DNA from: Saccharomonospora amisosensis
GTDB taxonomy: Bacteria; Actinomycetota; Actinomycetes; Mycobacteriales; Pseudonocardiaceae
Assembly: GCF_011761185.1 (NCBI RefSeq)
Contig: NZ_JAAOYM010000001.1
Span: 1,488,001-1,552,000, forward strand
DNA: 64,000 nt
Direction of reading: 5' to 3'
Each line of letters starts with the position of its first letter. Position 1 is the stretch's first letter. The notes under the pieces are model-generated. The model saw nothing but the letters and a program-made list of their open reading frames with translations. It was not told where the DNA came from and did no database searches. Position numbers and translations under genes: made by a program. Positions 9,055 to 18,915 of the stretch are shown in pieces.

Positions 9055-9828
9055 ATGTCCGTCGCAGTGAGGGTGATCCCGTGTCTGGACGTCGACGCGG
9101 GCAGGGTGGTCAAGGGCGTCAACTTCGCGAACCTGCGCGACGCGGGCGATCCCGTGGAGCTGGCCCGCGCCTATGACGCCGAAGGCGCGGACGAGTTGAC
9201 CTTCCTCGACGTCACCGCCTCCTCCGGCGACCGCGAGACCACCTACGAGGTGGTGCGCCGCACGGCGGAGCAGGTGTTCATCCCGCTGACGGTTGGCGGG
9301 GGAGTGCGCAGCACCGATGACATCGATCGGCTGCTTCGCGCCGGCGCCGACAAAGTGAGCCTTAACACCGCCGCTATCGCGCGCCCTGAGCTGCTGCGGG
9401 AGGCATCCAGGCGGTTCGGCGCGCAGTGTGTGGTGCTGTCGGTGGACGCCAGGAGGGTGCCGGAGGGTGGCACGCCGACCGGGTCCGGTTTCGAAGTGAC
9501 CACACACGGCGGGCGCACCGGCACCGGGATCGACGCGGTGGAGTGGGCCGCGCGTGGCGAGGAACTGGGGGTCGGCGAGATCCTGCTGAACTCGATGGAC
9601 GCCGACGGCACGAAGCGGGGCTTCGATCTCGAGCTGATCCGGCTGGTGCGGGCGGCGGTGCGGGTGCCGCTGATCGCCAGCGGCGGCGCGGGCGTGCCCG
9701 AGCACTTCCTGCCCGCTGTACGCGCCGGAGCCGACGCCGTGCTCGCGGCGAGCGTGTTCCACTTCGGTGAACTCAAGATCAGCCAGGTGAAGGATGCGCT
9801 ACGCGCGGGAGGGGTGGAGGTTCGGTGA
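9055..9828 (+). CDS. hisF: imidazole glycerol phosphate synthase, cyclase subunit HisF
   Basis: A 257-aa (beta/alpha)8 barrel. It starts [20 protein letters not shown] with the catalytic Asp in CLDVD. VGGGVRS and IASGGAG are the phosphate-binding loops, and [15 protein letters not shown] carries the second catalytic Asp. It uses ammonia from HisH to close the imidazole ring and release AICAR. It overlaps hisI by 4 nt (GTGA), so the two are translationally coupled. Confidence 0.97.
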   Translation: MSVAVRVIPCLDVDAGRVVKGVNFANLRDAGDPVELARAYDAEGADELTFLDVTASSGDRETTYEVVRRTAEQVFIPLTVGGGVRSTDDIDRLLRAGADKVSLNTAAIARPELLREASRRFGAQCVVLSVDARRVPEGGTPTGSGFEVTTHGGRTGTGIDAVEWAARGEELGVGEILLNSMDADGTKRGFDLELIRLVRAAVRVPLIASGGAGVPEHFLPAVRAGADAVLAASVFHFGELKISQVKDALRAGGVEVR

Positions 9829-10226
9829 GCGGTGGGCTGGATCCCGCGATCGCCGAGCGGCTCAAGCACACCGCCGACGGCCTGGTGTGCGCCGTGGTGG
9901 TGGAGCACGCCACCTCGGAAGTGCTGATGGTGGCGTGGATGAACGACGAGGCGCTGCACGCCACGCTCTCCACGCGCAGGGCCACGTACTTCTCCCGCAG
10001 CAGGAACCGGCTGTGGGTCAAGGGCGAGACCTCGGGCCACACCCAGCACGTGCGGGAGGTCAGGATCGACTGCGACGCAGACACGTTGCTGGTGCGGGTG
10101 GAGCAGACCGGGCCCGCCTGCCACACCGGCACCACCACCTGCTTCGACGCCGAGGATCGGGTGCTGCTGCGCGACGAGGAGCCCGGCGCGCGTCAGCCAG
10201 GGAAGCCGATGTCGCCGGTGAGGTAG
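9825..10226 (+). CDS. hisI: phosphoribosyl-AMP cyclohydrolase HisI
   Basis: A 133-aa single-domain PRA-CH without the HisE part. [24 protein letters not shown], then IDCDADTLL (Mg ligands) and [12 protein letters not shown] (Zn-binding Cys/His) are the family signatures. It opens the purine ring of PR-AMP in histidine synthesis. The start overlaps hisF by 4 nt. The last 34 nt overlap the 3' end of the convergent TetR gene. Confidence 0.96.
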   Translation: MSGGLDPAIAERLKHTADGLVCAVVVEHATSEVLMVAWMNDEALHATLSTRRATYFSRSRNRLWVKGETSGHTQHVREVRIDCDADTLLVRVEQTGPACHTGTTTCFDAEDRVLLRDEEPGARQPGKPMSPVR

Positions 10227-10816
10227 CGCTGCAGGGTGGGCGCGATGGTCTCCACGAGGGTGTCGATGTCCGCGCTCGCCAGCGGCTCCATCCTGGCGAC
10301 GTAGCGCGCCATGCCCAGCCCGATCACCTGGCTGGCGCACAACCCCGCCCGCAGTTCGGCTTGGTCGCTCCCGGCCGCGCTCGTGATCCCCGCGAAGATC
10401 CTGCTGACCAGGGTCTCCTTGAGCAGGTGCAACGCTTCCTCGCGCGCGGTGACGCTGCGCACCAGTGCCGTGAACACCTCGCCGCCAGCGCCGTCCCAGC
10501 GGGTGACGAAGGCGCGCACGATGTTGCGGCCCAGGTGCTGCGGCCCGTCGGCGGTCACCTCGTCGAGCACGTCGCGGAAGTCGAACGGCACCTGCAGTAC
10601 GGCCTGCGCGAACAGGCCTTCCTTGCCGCCGAACCAGTGGTTCACCATCGCGGCGTCCACGCCAGCCCTGGCGGCGATGGCGCGCACGGTGGCGCCGTCG
10701 TAGCCGCCCTCCGCGAACACCGCTCTCGCCGCTTCGAGCAGCGCCGCCCTGGTGTCCTCCCCGGCGGGGCGGCGGCCGCGTCGCTTGGTGGGGGTAGCGT
10801 CCTTGGCGGAAGTCAC
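10193..10816 (-). CDS. TetR family transcriptional regulator
   Basis: A 207-aa regulator. After a basic N-terminus ([11 protein letters not shown]), residues ~20-65 form the HTH ([20 protein letters not shown]...[17 protein letters not shown]). The rest is an all-helical ligand/dimer domain similar to the TetR_C group with [17 protein letters not shown] 10816 has GGAGGT directly upstream. A much longer open frame through trpE on this strand is a shadow. The divergent neighbour is trpE, 93 nt away, so it may control itself and possibly trpE; the ligand is unknown. Confidence 0.85.
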   Translation of the reverse strand: MTSAKDATPTKRRGRRPAGEDTRAALLEAARAVFAEGGYDGATVRAIAARAGVDAAMVNHWFGGKEGLFAQAVLQVPFDFRDVLDEVTADGPQHLGRNIVRAFVTRWDGAGGEVFTALVRSVTAREEALHLLKETLVSRIFAGITSAAGSDQAELRAGLCASQVIGLGMARYVARMEPLASADIDTLVETIAPTLQRYLTGDIGFPG

Positions 10817-10841
10817 ACCTCCATCATGCAGCACTTCCGGA

Positions 10842-10863
10842 TTTGATTCGAAGTTTGATGAAT
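10842..10863. promoter_or_regulatory. possible operator between tetR and trpE
   Basis: Two direct TTTGAT hexamers at 10842-10847 and 10854-10859 (12-bp period) lie in a locally A+T-rich stretch, with TTCGAA between them, in an otherwise G+C-rich intergenic gap. The position between a TetR gene and its divergent neighbour suggests a binding site. No perfect palindrome is visible. Confidence 0.25.
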
Positions 10864-10897
10864 TCGCCCCGCGGGCACGAGGTGTCACCGCCGGCGG

Positions 10898-10903
10898 CAC
10901 AAT
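10898..10903 (+). promoter_or_regulatory. weak -10 box (CACAAT) before trpE
   Basis: CACAAT ends 6 nt before the trpE ATG, the same spacing as other leaderless-type starts in the window. There is no Trp-rich leader peptide or attenuator hairpin in the 93-nt gap. Confidence 0.3.
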
Positions 10904-10909
10904 GAGCAC

Positions 10910-12460
10910 ATGGTGACAGCCCATTCCCTCGCCGCGGGCGCCACCGGCCTCGGCGCGGTGAGTCCCGGTCTTGAGGAGTTCCGCGCGCTGGCCACCGACC
11001 GTCGGGTGATCCCGGTCGTGCGGCGGCTGCTCGCCGATGCCGACACCCCGGTGGGGCTCTACCGCAAGCTCGCCGGAACGCGGCCGGGCACCTTTCTGCT
11101 CGAGTCCGCCGAGAACGGGCAGTCCTGGTCGCGCTGGTCGTTCGTGGGAGTGCGCAGCCCCGCCGCGCTGACCGTGCGCGACGGCAGGGCCGTGTGGACC
11201 GGCACGCCGGTCGCTGGGCTGCCGACCGAGGGCGACCCGTTGGAGATCCTGCGCGAGACGATCGCCATGCTCCACACCGAGCCGCTGCCTGGCATGCCGC
11301 CGCTGACCGGCGGGATGGTCGGCTACCTCGGTTACGACTCCGTCCGCTGGCTCGAGCGGCTGCCCGAACTGGCGGAGAAGGACATCGACATCCCCGAGTT
11401 GACGATGTTGCTGGCGACCGACCTGGCCGCCTACGACCACCACGAGGGCACGGTCACGCTCATCGCCAATGCCGTGAACTGGGACGACTCCCCGGAGCGG
11501 GTGGACGCAGCCTACGAGGCCGCCGTCCAGCGGCTCGAGCAGATGACCGCTGCGCTCGCCGCGCCCGCGCCCGCCACCAACGCGGTGTTCGACCGGCCCG
11601 AGCCCGAGTTCACCAGGCGCCGCGCGAAGGCGGACTTCCACGCCGCCGTCGAGGCGGCGCGGGAGGCCATCCATGCGGGCGAGGCGTTCCAGATCGTGCC
11701 GTCGCAGCGGTTCGAGATGCGCACCGGCGCCGACGCCCTCGACGTGTACCGCGTGCTGCGCACCTCCAATCCCAGCCCGTACATGTACCTGCTGCGGCTG
11801 GACGGCTTCGACATCGTCGGCTCCAGCCCCGAGTCGCTGGTGACCGTGCGGGACGGCAGGGCAACGACCCACCCGATCGCGGGCACCCGCTGGCGTGGGG
11901 CCGACCCGGACGAGGACGCGCAACTGGCCAAGGACCTGCTCAGCGACGACAAGGAGCGTGCGGAGCACCTCATGCTCGTCGACCTCGGCCGCAACGACCT
12001 CGGCAAGGTCTGCAAGCCCGGCACGGTGCACGTGGTGGACTTCTTCTCCATCGAGCGCTACAGCCACGTGATGCACCTCGTCTCGACGGTGACCGGGGAA
12101 CTGGCCGAAGGCAGGACCGCGTTCGACGCCGTGCTCGCGTGCTTTCCGGCGGGAACGCTGTCCGGGGCGCCGAAGGTGCGGGCGATGGAACTCATCGAGG
12201 AGCTGGAGCCCACCCGCAGGGGGCTCTACGGCGGGGTCGTGGGCTACCTCGACTTCGCGGGCGACGCGGACACCGCTATCGCCATTCGTACCGCGCTGAT
12301 GCGCGACGGCACCGCCTACGTGCAGGCGGGCGGTGGTGTGGTCGCCGACTCGCAGGCCGAGTACGAGGACAACGAGTCGCTGAACAAGGCGCGTACGGTG
12401 CTGTCGGCGGTGGCCGCCGCGGGCACCATGAGCCCGGCACGGCCACGTGAGACCCCGTGA
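10910..12460 (+). CDS. trpE: anthranilate synthase component I TrpE
   Basis: A 516-aa chorismate-using enzyme. The N-terminal part has [19 protein letters not shown], the Leu/Trp feedback-site type motif. The C-terminal catalytic domain carries [57 protein letters not shown] and [18 protein letters not shown]. It makes anthranilate from chorismate with glutamine-derived ammonia. The trpG and trpD genes are not in this window. It heads the trp cluster and overlaps the next gene by 4 nt (GTGA). Confidence 0.97.
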   Translation: MVTAHSLAAGATGLGAVSPGLEEFRALATDRRVIPVVRRLLADADTPVGLYRKLAGTRPGTFLLESAENGQSWSRWSFVGVRSPAALTVRDGRAVWTGTPVAGLPTEGDPLEILRETIAMLHTEPLPGMPPLTGGMVGYLGYDSVRWLERLPELAEKDIDIPELTMLLATDLAAYDHHEGTVTLIANAVNWDDSPERVDAAYEAAVQRLEQMTAALAAPAPATNAVFDRPEPEFTRRRAKADFHAAVEAAREAIHAGEAFQIVPSQRFEMRTGADALDVYRVLRTSNPSPYMYLLRLDGFDIVGSSPESLVTVRDGRATTHPIAGTRWRGADPDEDAQLAKDLLSDDKERAEHLMLVDLGRNDLGKVCKPGTVHVVDFFSIERYSHVMHLVSTVTGELAEGRTAFDAVLACFPAGTLSGAPKVRAMELIEELEPTRRGLYGGVVGYLDFAGDADTAIAIRTALMRDGTAYVQAGGGVVADSQAEYEDNESLNKARTVLSAVAAAGTMSPARPRETP

Positions 12461-13050
12461 CCAACCCGGTACCGACCGCGACCGACAAGCGTCTACTGTG
12501 GATCGTGGTGGGCGCGCTGTTGCTTGCCGCCGTGGCGCTGTGGGCATCGAGCGGGCTGGCCTGGATCGACGTGCCGCGCGGGCTGACGAGGAACGGCAGG
12601 CTCGCCGACGACGTCACCGGCGGGCAGTCGCTCACCGCGCTGACACCGCTGGCGCTGTTCGCGCTCGCGGCGATCGCCGCCACGCTGGCTACCGGAGGGT
12701 GGCTGCGTCGGGTGTTCGGTGTGCTCGTTCTCGCGGTGGCGGCGTGGGCGCTGTACGCGGTGCTGGACGCGGCGCTCAACGGTATGGGTCGGATCTCGTG
12801 GAGCGGCTGGGCTCCCGGGTACGGGGACGGACCCGGTGAACCGGCGAGGACGTTGCTTGGGCCGGCCGTGGCTGTCGCGGGCGTTGTACTGCTCGGTTGT
12901 GCGGGCGCGGTGCTCGCCTGGCGTGGCAGGCTGCTGCCCCGAATGGGGGCCAGGTATTCCGCGCCGGGAGGGCGGCGTGAGCGCGAGCAGTCGCGGCCGG
13001 ACCTGTGGCAGGCCCTTTCCGACGGCGATGATCCGACCACGAGGAGTTAG
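12457..13050 (+). CDS. Trp biosynthesis-associated membrane protein (TIGR02234 type)
   Basis: A 197-aa protein with four membrane helices (about residues 13-30, 62-80, 85-105, 130-150). The loop [15 protein letters not shown] and the motif [13 protein letters not shown] are typical of the actinobacterial Trp_oprn_chp family, always found beside trpE/trpC. Its function is unknown. The C-terminal tail is charged and cytoplasmic. It is translationally coupled to trpE (GTGA overlap) and is followed by a 155-nt gap before trpC. Confidence 0.85.
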   Translation: MTNPVPTATDKRLLWIVVGALLLAAVALWASSGLAWIDVPRGLTRNGRLADDVTGGQSLTALTPLALFALAAIAATLATGGWLRRVFGVLVLAVAAWALYAVLDAALNGMGRISWSGWAPGYGDGPGEPARTLLGPAVAVAGVVLLGCAGAVLAWRGRLLPRMGARYSAPGGRREREQSRPDLWQALSDGDDPTTRS

Positions 13051-13152
13051 CAGCGGCGGCTTTTTCACTGGTGGGCAAGGCAATTCCGACCCGGAGCCGG
13101 TACGTCGGTCCGCGAGGGTTAGCATCATTTCGGCGGGAAGGGGAAGGTTTTT

Positions 13153-13209
13153 GTGAGCCACCTTGCGAACGAGGCAACAATCGCGACTCCCGGCGGAGCT
13201 ACCCGGTGA
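13153..13209 (+). CDS. candidate 18-aa leader/coupling ORF before trpC
   Basis: GTG 13153 follows an AGGGGAAGG stretch with about 5 nt spacing and opens an 18-codon frame, [18 protein letters not shown]. Its TGA overlaps the trpC GTG as GTGA (13206-13209), the same 4-nt coupling used at trpE, trpA and hisI. There are no Trp codons, so it is not a classical attenuator peptide. It may serve to load ribosomes on trpC, or be chance. No homologue is recognised. Confidence 0.3.
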   Translation: MSHLANEATIATPGGATR

Positions 13210-14015
13210 GCGTGCTCGAGGACATCATCGCCGACATCCGCGCCGACCTGGCCGAGCGTGAGGCAGCGCTGCCTTTCGACGAGCTGAAGCGGCGTGCGGC
13301 GGCGGCACAGCCGCCCCGAGACGTCATGGCGGCGCTGCGCGAGTCGGGTATCGGGGTGATCGCGGAGGTCAAGCGGCGCAGCCCGTCGAAGGGTGACCTC
13401 GCGCCGATTCCGGACCCCGCGGCGCTTGCCAGGGACTACGAGGACGCGGGCGCCCGCGTGATCAGCGTGCTCACCGAGCGCAGGCGCTTCGGCGGCTCGC
13501 TGGCCGATCTGGACGCCGTGCGGGCAGCGGTGGACGTTCCGCTGCTGCGCAAGGACTTCATCGTCAGCCCGTACCAGGTACACGAGGCCCGGCTGCACGG
13601 CGCCGACATGGTGCTGCTGATCGTCGCCGCGCTCGAGCAGAACGCGCTGGTCTCGTTGCTGGACCGGGTCGAGTCGCTCGGCATGACCGCACTCGTGGAG
13701 GTGCACAACGCCGAGGAGGCCGACCGGGCGCTGGAGGCGGGAGCCACGGTTATCGGCATCAACGCGCGCAACCTGCACACCCTCGAGGTCGACAGGGACG
13801 TGTTCGGCAGGCTCGCTCCCGGGTTGCCCATGGAGACGTACAAGGTCGCCGAGTCGGGCGTCCGTGGACCGGGCGATCTGATGGCCTACGCCGGGCACGG
13901 TGCCGACGCCGTGCTGGTCGGCGAGGGCCTGGTGGCGACCGACGACCCCAAGGGCGCGCTGGTCAAGCTGGTGACCGCGGGGTCGCACCCGGCATGTCCG
14001 AGGCCGAGCAGGTGA
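13206..14015 (+). CDS. trpC: indole-3-glycerol phosphate synthase TrpC
   Basis: A 269-aa (beta/alpha)8 enzyme. [15 protein letters not shown] holds the catalytic Lys, [10 protein letters not shown] the second Lys region, and [30 protein letters not shown] and [10 protein letters not shown] the Glu, Asn and phosphate-binding elements. The GTG at 13206 gives [15 protein letters not shown], the normal actinobacterial N-terminus; the frame stays open further upstream but that extension is unlike the family. It converts CdRP to indole-3-glycerol phosphate. It overlaps trpB. Confidence 0.97.
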   Translation: MSVLEDIIADIRADLAEREAALPFDELKRRAAAAQPPRDVMAALRESGIGVIAEVKRRSPSKGDLAPIPDPAALARDYEDAGARVISVLTERRRFGGSLADLDAVRAAVDVPLLRKDFIVSPYQVHEARLHGADMVLLIVAALEQNALVSLLDRVESLGMTALVEVHNAEEADRALEAGATVIGINARNLHTLEVDRDVFGRLAPGLPMETYKVAESGVRGPGDLMAYAGHGADAVLVGEGLVATDDPKGALVKLVTAGSHPACPRPSR

Positions 14016-15229
14016 ACGAGAAGCGCAGGGGCGGCCACGACCCCGACGGGCGCGGGCACTTCGGGCCCTACGGCGGGCGGTTCCTGCCCGAGGCGTTGAT
14101 GGGTGCGCTCGACGAGCTCTCGGCGGAGTACGACAAGGCCAGGCTCGACCCGGAGTTCACCGCCGAGTTCACCCGGTTGCTCACCGGCTACGCGGGCAGG
14201 CCCTCGCTGCTGACGGAGGCGCCCCGGTTCGCGAGGCACGCGGGTGGTGCCCGGATCTTCCTCAAGCGGGAGGACCTCAACCACACCGGGTCACACAAGA
14301 TCAACAACGTGCTGGGTCAGGCGCTGCTCACCAAGCGGATGGGCAAGAAGCGCGTCATCGCCGAGACCGGGGCTGGCCAGCACGGGGTCGCCACCGCCAC
14401 CGCCTGCGCGCTGCTCGACCTCGAGTGCGTCGTCTACATGGGAGAGGTGGACACCAAGCGGCAGGCGCTCAACGTGGCGCGGATGCGGCTGCTCGGGGCC
14501 GAGGTGATTCCGGTCGCCACGGGCTCGCGCACGCTGAAGGACGCCATCAACGAGGCGTTGCGCGACTGGGTGACCAACGTGGACACCACTCACTACCTGC
14601 TCGGCACCGCGGCGGGCGCGCACCCGTTCCCGGTGATGGTGCGCAACTTCCACAAGGTCATCGGCGAGGAGGCCCGCGAGCAGATGCTGCGGCTGACCGG
14701 CAGGCTGCCCGACGCCGTCGCCGCGTGTGTCGGGGGAGGCTCCAACGCCATCGGCATCTTCCACGGCTTCATCGACGACACCGACGTGCGGCTGGTCGGC
14801 CTCGAACCCGGCGGCAAGGGCATCGAGTCGGGCGAGCACGGCGCAACCCTGACCGAGGGCACCCCCGGGACGCTGCACGGCGCGATGTCCTACCTGCTGC
14901 AGGACGACGACGGGCAGACCATCGAGGCGTACTCGATCTCGGCGGGACTGGACTACCCCGGTGTCGGCCCCGAGCACTCGTGGCTGAAGGACACCGGACG
15001 TGCCGAGTACCGGGCCGTCACCGACGCCGAGGCCATGGAGGCGTTCCAGCTGCTGTCGCGCACGGAGGGCATCATCCCCGCCATCGAATCGGCGCACGCA
15101 CTGGCGGGAGCCATGCGGCTGGGTAAGGAACTGGGCGCGGACGCGCACATCCTGGTCAGCCTTTCCGGCCGTGGCGACAAGGACGTCGACACCGCCGCCA
15201 GGTACTTCAAGCTCGTGGAGGACGTGTGA
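13994..15229 (+). CDS. trpB: tryptophan synthase beta chain TrpB
   Basis: A 411-aa PLP enzyme. [15 protein letters not shown] contains the PLP Lys; [30 protein letters not shown] (phosphate loop) and [11 protein letters not shown] follow. It condenses indole with serine. Two starts are possible: ATG 13994 (22-nt overlap with trpC) and in-frame GTG 14012, which would give the 4-nt GTGA overlap seen at other junctions. The first six residues are not conserved, so either may be used. Confidence 0.97.
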   Translation: MSEAEQVNEKRRGGHDPDGRGHFGPYGGRFLPEALMGALDELSAEYDKARLDPEFTAEFTRLLTGYAGRPSLLTEAPRFARHAGGARIFLKREDLNHTGSHKINNVLGQALLTKRMGKKRVIAETGAGQHGVATATACALLDLECVVYMGEVDTKRQALNVARMRLLGAEVIPVATGSRTLKDAINEALRDWVTNVDTTHYLLGTAAGAHPFPVMVRNFHKVIGEEAREQMLRLTGRLPDAVAACVGGGSNAIGIFHGFIDDTDVRLVGLEPGGKGIESGEHGATLTEGTPGTLHGAMSYLLQDDDGQTIEAYSISAGLDYPGVGPEHSWLKDTGRAEYRAVTDAEAMEAFQLLSRTEGIIPAIESAHALAGAMRLGKELGADAHILVSLSGRGDKDVDTAARYFKLVEDV

Positions 15230-16017
15230 GCAGGCTCGGCGAGCTGTTCGAGAGGACCGGGCAGGAGGGCAGGGCCGCGCTCGTCGGCTACCTGCCCGCG
15301 GGCTACCCGACCGTGTCGCGGTCCAAGGAACTGCTCGCGGCCACCATCGACGCGGGCACTGATCTGGTCGAGGTCGGCGTGCCCTACTCCGACCCGGTGA
15401 TGGACGGCCCGACGATCCAGGCGGCGGCCGACGAGGCGCTGCGCGGCGGGTTCCGGCTGCGGCAACTGTTCGAAGTGGTCGAGTCGGTCGCCGCGCGCGG
15501 TGGCCGCGCCGTCGTGATGACCTACTACAACCCGGTGTTCCACTACGGCGTCGACGCCTTCGCCCGTGACCTGGCTGCCGCGGGCGGGCTCGGACTGATC
15601 ACCCCGGACCTCACCCCCGACGAGGCTGGCGAGTGGCTGAAGGCGTCGCAGCGACACGGGCTCGACCGGATCTTCCTGGTCGCGCCGTCGTCGTCGGAGG
15701 AGCGCATCGCGCTGACCGTGAAGGCCACCACCGGGTTCGTGTACGCGACCGCGGTCATGGGTGTCACCGGGGCCAGGGATTCGGTCGGCGCGGGCGCCGC
15801 CGAACTCGTGCGCCGCACGCGCGGGCACACCGACCTGCCGATCGGTGTCGGGCTGGGAGTGCGCTCCGGCGACCAGGCCGCCGAGGTCGCCGGGTTCGCC
15901 GACGCGGTGATCGTCGGCTCTGCACTGGTGGCGAAGGCGGCCGAGGGCACCTCGGCGGTGAGCGCGCTGACCGCCGAACTCGCCGAGGGTGTGCGCCGCC
16001 CGGCGGTCACTGCCTGA
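15226..16017 (+). CDS. trpA: tryptophan synthase alpha chain TrpA
   Basis: A 263-aa barrel. GYLPAGYP, the catalytic Glu in [17 protein letters not shown], the catalytic Asp in [28 protein letters not shown] and [11 protein letters not shown] (phosphate site) are all in order. It cleaves indole-3-glycerol phosphate and passes indole to TrpB. It starts at GTG with a 4-nt overlap with trpB. lgt follows after 54 nt with its own -10 box. Confidence 0.97.
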   Translation: MSRLGELFERTGQEGRAALVGYLPAGYPTVSRSKELLAATIDAGTDLVEVGVPYSDPVMDGPTIQAAADEALRGGFRLRQLFEVVESVAARGGRAVVMTYYNPVFHYGVDAFARDLAAAGGLGLITPDLTPDEAGEWLKASQRHGLDRIFLVAPSSSEERIALTVKATTGFVYATAVMGVTGARDSVGAGAAELVRRTRGHTDLPIGVGLGVRSGDQAAEVAGFADAVIVGSALVAKAAEGTSAVSALTAELAEGVRRPAVTA

Positions 16018-16058
16018 GCCGGGAAGCACCTGGCGGACTCGTCGGGGCCCGGCCGCGC

Positions 16059-16064
16059 TACGGT
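16059..16064 (+). promoter_or_regulatory. -10 box (TACGGT) for lgt
   Basis: TACGGT ends 7 nt before GTG 16072. This favours GTG 16072 as the start over the in-frame GTG at 16063, which overlaps the box. Confidence 0.45.
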
Positions 16065-16071
16065 GGGCGCT

Positions 16072-17091
16072 GTGAACACCGCGTCGGCCTTCTTCCTCGC
16101 GAACATCCCCAGCCCGGATCGCGGGGTCTGGTTCATCGGGCCCGTCCCGCTGCGTGCCTACGCGCTGTGCATCATCGCGGGCATCCTCGTCGCCATCTGG
16201 TGGGGTGACCGGCGGTGGGTGCAGCGCGGCGGCACCAAGGGCACGATCGTGGACATCGCGGTGTACGCCGTGCCGTTCGGGCTCGTCGGTGGCCGGCTCT
16301 ACCACGTGATCACCGACAGCCAGCTGTACTTCGGTGAGGGCAAGGACCCGCTGCGGGTGCTCTACATCTGGGACGGCGGTCTCGGCATCTGGGGCGCCAT
16401 CGCGCTCGGCGGGGTCGGCGCCTGGCTGGCCTGCAAGCGAAGGGGCATCCCGCTGCCCGCCGTCGCCGACGCCATAGCGCCCGGCATCGTGGCGGCGCAG
16501 GCCATCGGCAGGCTCGGTAACTACTTCAACCAGGAACTCTACGGCGGACCCACCGACCTGCCCTGGGGGCTGGAGATCTACCGGCGGGTGGACCCGGAGA
16601 ATCCGCTGATCCAGGACTCGCTCGACGGCGTCGCGATCAACAACGTGCCGATCGAGGTCGTGCACCCCACGTTCCTGTACGAACTGCTGTGGAACCTCGG
16701 TGTGGCGTTGCTGGTGGTGTGGGCCGACCGCAGGTTCCGGCTCGGCCACGGCCGCGCGTTCGCGCTGTACGTCGCCGGTTACACGGCGGGCCGGTTCTGG
16801 ATCGAACTCATGCGCACCGACCCAGCCAACGAGATCCTGGGGCTGCGGGTCAACGTCTGGACGTCGATGCTCGTGTTCGCGGGCGCGGTGGCCTACTTCG
16901 TGCTCGCCCGCGCCCGTGGTCCGCGTGAGGCGCCGGAGACGCTGCGCGGTCACGCCCCGGGGGAGCGGGAACCGGAGGAGGAGCGCTCCGAGGAGTCGCC
17001 GGAACCCGAAGGCTCGCAGGAGGACGCAGGCGACTCAGCCGGTGACGAGGCCGCGGCCGGTGACAAGGGGCAGGTCGAGCGCGGTAAGTAG
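16072..17091 (+). CDS. lgt: prolipoprotein diacylglyceryl transferase Lgt
   Basis: A 339-aa membrane enzyme that attaches diacylglycerol to the lipobox Cys of prolipoproteins. It has about seven membrane helices. GLVGGRLYHVITD, YIWDGGLGIWGAIALGG and the signature AIGRLGNYFNQELYGGPTDL are diagnostic, followed by HPTFLYE and FWIELMRTDP. The C-terminal ~60 residues are an acidic, low-complexity tail (Glu, Asp, Pro), common in actinobacterial Lgt. The 3' 57 nt overlap the end of the convergent gene. One client lipoprotein, BtuF, is in this window. Confidence 0.95.
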   Translation: MNTASAFFLANIPSPDRGVWFIGPVPLRAYALCIIAGILVAIWWGDRRWVQRGGTKGTIVDIAVYAVPFGLVGGRLYHVITDSQLYFGEGKDPLRVLYIWDGGLGIWGAIALGGVGAWLACKRRGIPLPAVADAIAPGIVAAQAIGRLGNYFNQELYGGPTDLPWGLEIYRRVDPENPLIQDSLDGVAINNVPIEVVHPTFLYELLWNLGVALLVVWADRRFRLGHGRAFALYVAGYTAGRFWIELMRTDPANEILGLRVNVWTSMLVFAGAVAYFVLARARGPREAPETLRGHAPGEREPEEERSEESPEPEGSQEDAGDSAGDEAAAGDKGQVERGK

Positions 17092-18105
17092 GCCCGCCGG
17101 TGCCCGTACGACCGCGGGGACCGCGTTCACCAGGCGCATCGCGGTGGCCTTCAGCCCTGCGGTGTTGTGGTCGCCGTCGCTGCCGAGCAGGCGCAGGTCC
17201 AGGGTGTAGTTGGGTTCGCCGGTGACCTCCACCCGGTAGCAGCCCGCGCCCGCGGGTTGCGGCCAGTCCTGGCCCAGGTCGGGACGCAGCCGCGTGACGT
17301 GCTCCAGCACGCACACACCTCGCCCGTTACGCATACCGCGGACCTCGAAGCGAAGTGCGGCGGCCGTGCCGCGCTCGACGGTGCCGCAGGAGATGTCGAA
17401 CGTCTCGGGTGCGGCCAGCCGCTCGTGGCTTTCCTCGATCGCGTCCAGTTCCACCCCGAGTCCCGCGGCCAGTTGGCGTACGACGCTGCCCCAGGCGAGG
17501 GTCAGCACACCCGGCTGCAGCAGCATCGGAACCTGCTCCAGTGGCGAGCCGAAGCCCATGATGTCGAAGACGACCTTGCGGTTGTCGTAGGTGGCGTAGT
17601 CGAGGATCTCCAGGCAGCGCACTTCGTCGATGCGTTCGCAGACACCGGTGAGCACCAGCGGCAGCCAGTCGTTGGCGAAACCGGGGTCCACGCCGTTGAC
17701 CCACAGCGACGCTTTGCCTTCGCGTGCCGCCTGCCGGATCGGCTCGATCATCTCCTCGGGCACCACCTGGTGCGGGTACTGCAGGAAGACGGGGCTGCTG
17801 GAAACGACGTTGACGCCCGCTCGCAGGATGCGGCACAGGTCGTCGATCGCCTCGGTGATGCGGTCGTCGGCCATGGCCGTGTAGACGACGCAGTCGGGCC
17901 GCAGTGCGAGCAACTCGTCGGCGTCGCCGCTTGCGCGCACCCCGAGTTCGCGGCCGAGTCCGGCGAGTTCTCCCGCGTCCACGCCGACCTTGCGCGGGTC
18001 GCTGACCCACACTCCTGCCAGTTCGAGGTCGGGGCGCGCGGCGATCCCGGCGATGGCGTTGCGGCCGACGTTGCCGGTGCTCCATTGCACGACTCGGTAG
18101 GTCAT
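17035..18105 (-). CDS. dihydrodipicolinate-reductase-like NAD(P)H-dependent oxidoreductase
   Basis: A 356-aa Rossmann-fold protein. [16 protein letters not shown] is the nucleotide-binding start; [23 protein letters not shown] and [13 protein letters not shown] follow. The match is to the actinobacterial family annotated as dihydrodipicolinate-reductase-like or amine/diaminopentanoate-dehydrogenase-like, not to true DapB. It overlaps the upstream SDR by 4 nt (ATGA), so both form an operon under the KstR-type box. That context suggests sterol or lipid catabolism; the substrate is unknown. Confidence 0.75.
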   Translation of the reverse strand: MTYRVVQWSTGNVGRNAIAGIAARPDLELAGVWVSDPRKVGVDAGELAGLGRELGVRASGDADELLALRPDCVVYTAMADDRITEAIDDLCRILRAGVNVVSSSPVFLQYPHQVVPEEMIEPIRQAAREGKASLWVNGVDPGFANDWLPLVLTGVCERIDEVRCLEILDYATYDNRKVVFDIMGFGSPLEQVPMLLQPGVLTLAWGSVVRQLAAGLGVELDAIEESHERLAAPETFDISCGTVERGTAAALRFEVRGMRNGRGVCVLEHVTRLRPDLGQDWPQPAGAGCYRVEVTGEPNYTLDLRLLGSDGDHNTAGLKATAMRLVNAVPAVVRAPAGLLTALDLPLVTGRGLVTG

Positions 18106-18893
18106 GTCAGGTCCGGCAGGCCGAGTTCGAGGTTGGGCACCTGCTGTCCACCGTCCACTTCGAGCACCTTGCCGGTGACGTAGCCGCCCGCGGGGGAGGT
18201 GAGGTAGACGATGGCGGCTGCGATGTCCTCCGGTTCGCCGATGCGCCGCAGCGGGGTCGCGGACTCCATCCGCTCCCGCAGTTCGGGGTTGTTGACCACC
18301 ACTTCCAGCGCGGAGGTGGCCACGGAGCCGACGGCGACGGAGTTCACCCGCACCTTCGGGGCGAGGTCGGCGGCCGCGAGCCTGGTGTAGTGGGCCAGCG
18401 CGGCCTTGGCTGTGCCGTAGGCGAGGAATCCTCGACCGGCGACGCGGCCCATCACCGACGAGATGTTGACCACCGAACCCCCGCCCGCCGCCAGCAGCGC
18501 GGGCACGGCCGCGCGGGTGAGGGCGTGTGCGGTGGACACGTTGAACCGGAATGCTTCCTCGAGGAAGTCCGGTGTGGTGTCCAGCAGCGGGCTGGGGAAC
18601 GTGCCGCCGACGTTGTTGACGACGATGTCCAGCCGCCCGAACGTCTCGACGGCGGCGTCGGCGAGCGCGGCGGCGTTGGCCGGGTCGGCGAGATCGGCGG
18701 GCACCGCGTGCGCCTTGCGTCCGGTGTCGGCCACCTTCGCGGAGACGGCGTCGAGTTGCTCGGCGGTGCGCGAGGAGATCACCACGTCGGCACCTGCCTG
18801 CGCGAGTGCGAGCGCGGTGGCGGCGCCGATGCCGCGCCCCGCTCCGGTCACCACGGCGACCTTGCCGGTCAGCCGGAAACGGTCGAGGATCAT
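18102..18893 (-). CDS. short-chain dehydrogenase/reductase (SDR)
   Basis: A 263-aa classical [24 protein letters not shown] (NAD(P) loop), VNNVGG, the catalytic Ser in [11 protein letters not shown] and [11 protein letters not shown] (Tyr-x3-Lys). It should oxidise or reduce a hydroxyl/keto group. The ATG at 18893 is 9 nt downstream of a KstR-type operator, and a TACAGT box 6 nt upstream suggests a leaderless message. In mycobacteria, KstR boxes mark sterol-catabolism genes, including several SDRs. It is first in an operon with the DapB-like gene. Confidence 0.85.
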   Translation of the reverse strand: MILDRFRLTGKVAVVTGAGRGIGAATALALAQAGADVVISSRTAEQLDAVSAKVADTGRKAHAVPADLADPANAAALADAAVETFGRLDIVVNNVGGTFPSPLLDTTPDFLEEAFRFNVSTAHALTRAAVPALLAAGGGSVVNISSVMGRVAGRGFLAYGTAKAALAHYTRLAAADLAPKVRVNSVAVGSVATSALEVVVNNPELRERMESATPLRRIGEPEDIAAAIVYLTSPAGGYVTGKVLEVDGGQQVPNLELGLPDLT

Positions 18894-18901
18894 GCGCGAA
18901 C

Positions 18902-18915
18902 TGTAACATGTTCTA
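18902..18915. promoter_or_regulatory. KstR-type operator overlapping the SDR promoter
   Basis: TGTAACATGTTCTA matches the KstR consensus TnnAACnnGTTnnA at every fixed position. It overlaps the minus-strand TACAGT -10 box at 18900-18905, so a bound repressor would block the promoter. KstR is the TetR-type repressor of sterol/cholesterol catabolism in mycobacteria and related actinobacteria; its gene is not in this window. Confidence 0.65.

Noticed and set aside
10842-10912. Tryptophan attenuator before trpE
   Set aside because: There is no Trp-codon-containing leader ORF or alternative hairpin, and the -10-like box is 6 nt from the ATG.
10817-12547. Long minus-strand extension of the TetR gene through trpE (784 codons in all)
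   Set aside because: The extension is antisense to trpE; the TetR homology starts at the GTG 10816 with its own ribosome site.
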